A stretch of 64,000 bases of DNA, taken from Panacibacter microcysteis. Lineage in GTDB: Bacteria > Bacteroidota > Bacteroidia > Chitinophagales > Chitinophagaceae. Location: assembly GCF_015831355.1 (NCBI RefSeq), contig NZ_JADWYR010000001.1, positions 310,001 through 374,000 on the forward strand, read 5' to 3'. Below the pieces are notes generated by a model that saw only the letters and a list, made by a program, of their open reading frames with translations, was not told the DNA's origin and made no database searches. The number at the start of each line of letters is the position of its first letter. Position 1 is the first letter of the stretch. This document shows positions 63,863 to 64,000 of the stretch, in pieces. Position numbers and translations under genes: made by a program.

Positions 63863-64000
63863 TTACGCATTAAAACTTAAATGATGTATCAGTGAATCCG
63901 GAAGCACGGGCAGCCTGCTTCTTTCAATTAAAAAGCTTGTTAGCTGCGCTATCTCTTTGAATATGTAATGCTTATCCAGCGCGGCTTTCAGGTAATCTTT
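63863..64000 (-). CDS. C-terminal fragment of an unidentified gene (cut by window edge)
   Basis: The last 45 codons of a minus-strand frame, ending SLIHHLSFNA before TAA at 63863-63865. It reads KDYLKAALDKHYIFKEIAQ at the edge, a helical pattern with codon use like real genes here, and stays open to the end of the window. I do not recognise the family. It begins 13 bp beyond a GTAC repeat unit, as real genes in this window do, which supports it. Confidence 0.5.
   Translation of the reverse strand, partial: KDYLKAALDKHYIFKEIAQLTSFLIERSRLPVLPDSLIHHLSFNA

Overview
The window comes from a Bacteroidota chromosome, most likely a soil or freshwater member of the Chitinophagaceae (inference). The grounds are two SusC/SusD pairs, SprE/PorW-like and PorE-like type IX secretion or gliding proteins, a DUF1735 lipoprotein, TAnnTTTG -7 promoter boxes, and almost no Shine-Dalgarno sequences. 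There is no phage, insertion sequence, rRNA operon or CRISPR array.

Layout. 0.5-9.4 kb: a Kelch lipoprotein with a DUF4907 lipoprotein, an SNF2 helicase, the SprE/PorW-like TPR protein and two small lipoproteins. 9.6-11.2 kb: a YCII/DGPF protein coupled to an ECF sigma factor with a long C-terminal extension. 11.4-24.2 kb: housekeeping genes (coaD, pyrB, pyrR, a ferredoxin-type reductase with a DinB protein, a DsbA-like protein with one cysteine, clpB, a serine hydrolase, a PduO-type adenosyltransferase, a LolD/MacB-type ATPase, gatC), then a sigma-54 response regulator overlapping an Hpt protein. 24.2-30.7 kb: an AT-rich block with SusC, SusD and DUF1735 genes plus a secreted protein of unknown function. 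31-51.2 kb: folD, queE, a PorE-like OmpA protein, a 53-aa DUF1328 protein, a tail-specific protease, tRNA-His, an outer-membrane beta-barrel receptor, ffh, proline dehydrogenase, an esterase, rlmN, a multi-PAS protein and two pseudouridine synthases. 51.4-63.7 kb: a second SusC/SusD locus with an FG-GAP repeat protein and a vanadium-haloperoxidase-like protein, headed by divergent ROK and AraC regulators.

The most unusual feature is a dispersed intergenic repeat about 52 bp long. About 25 copies lie between genes and none inside a trimmed coding sequence. Most units begin and end in GTAC or a one-base variant of it. Each carries one of two related 20-bp heads: B (GTACAAGAGTGCGACGCAAC) or A (GTACAAGTGAGTGACACAAC). 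Closely spaced head-to-head pairs combine one A with one B, apart from one degenerate A/A pair, and can fold into long imperfect hairpins. This resembles a REP/REPIN-type or MITE-like non-autonomous family. The family is absent from the 22.4-31.9 kb stretch that holds the first SusC/D block.

Several genes (folD, gatC, rlmN, ctp) have a TAnnTTTG box so close to the ATG that their mRNAs may be leaderless. Starts were trimmed from the longest open frames where signal peptides, lipoboxes, family N-termini or promoter position demanded it.
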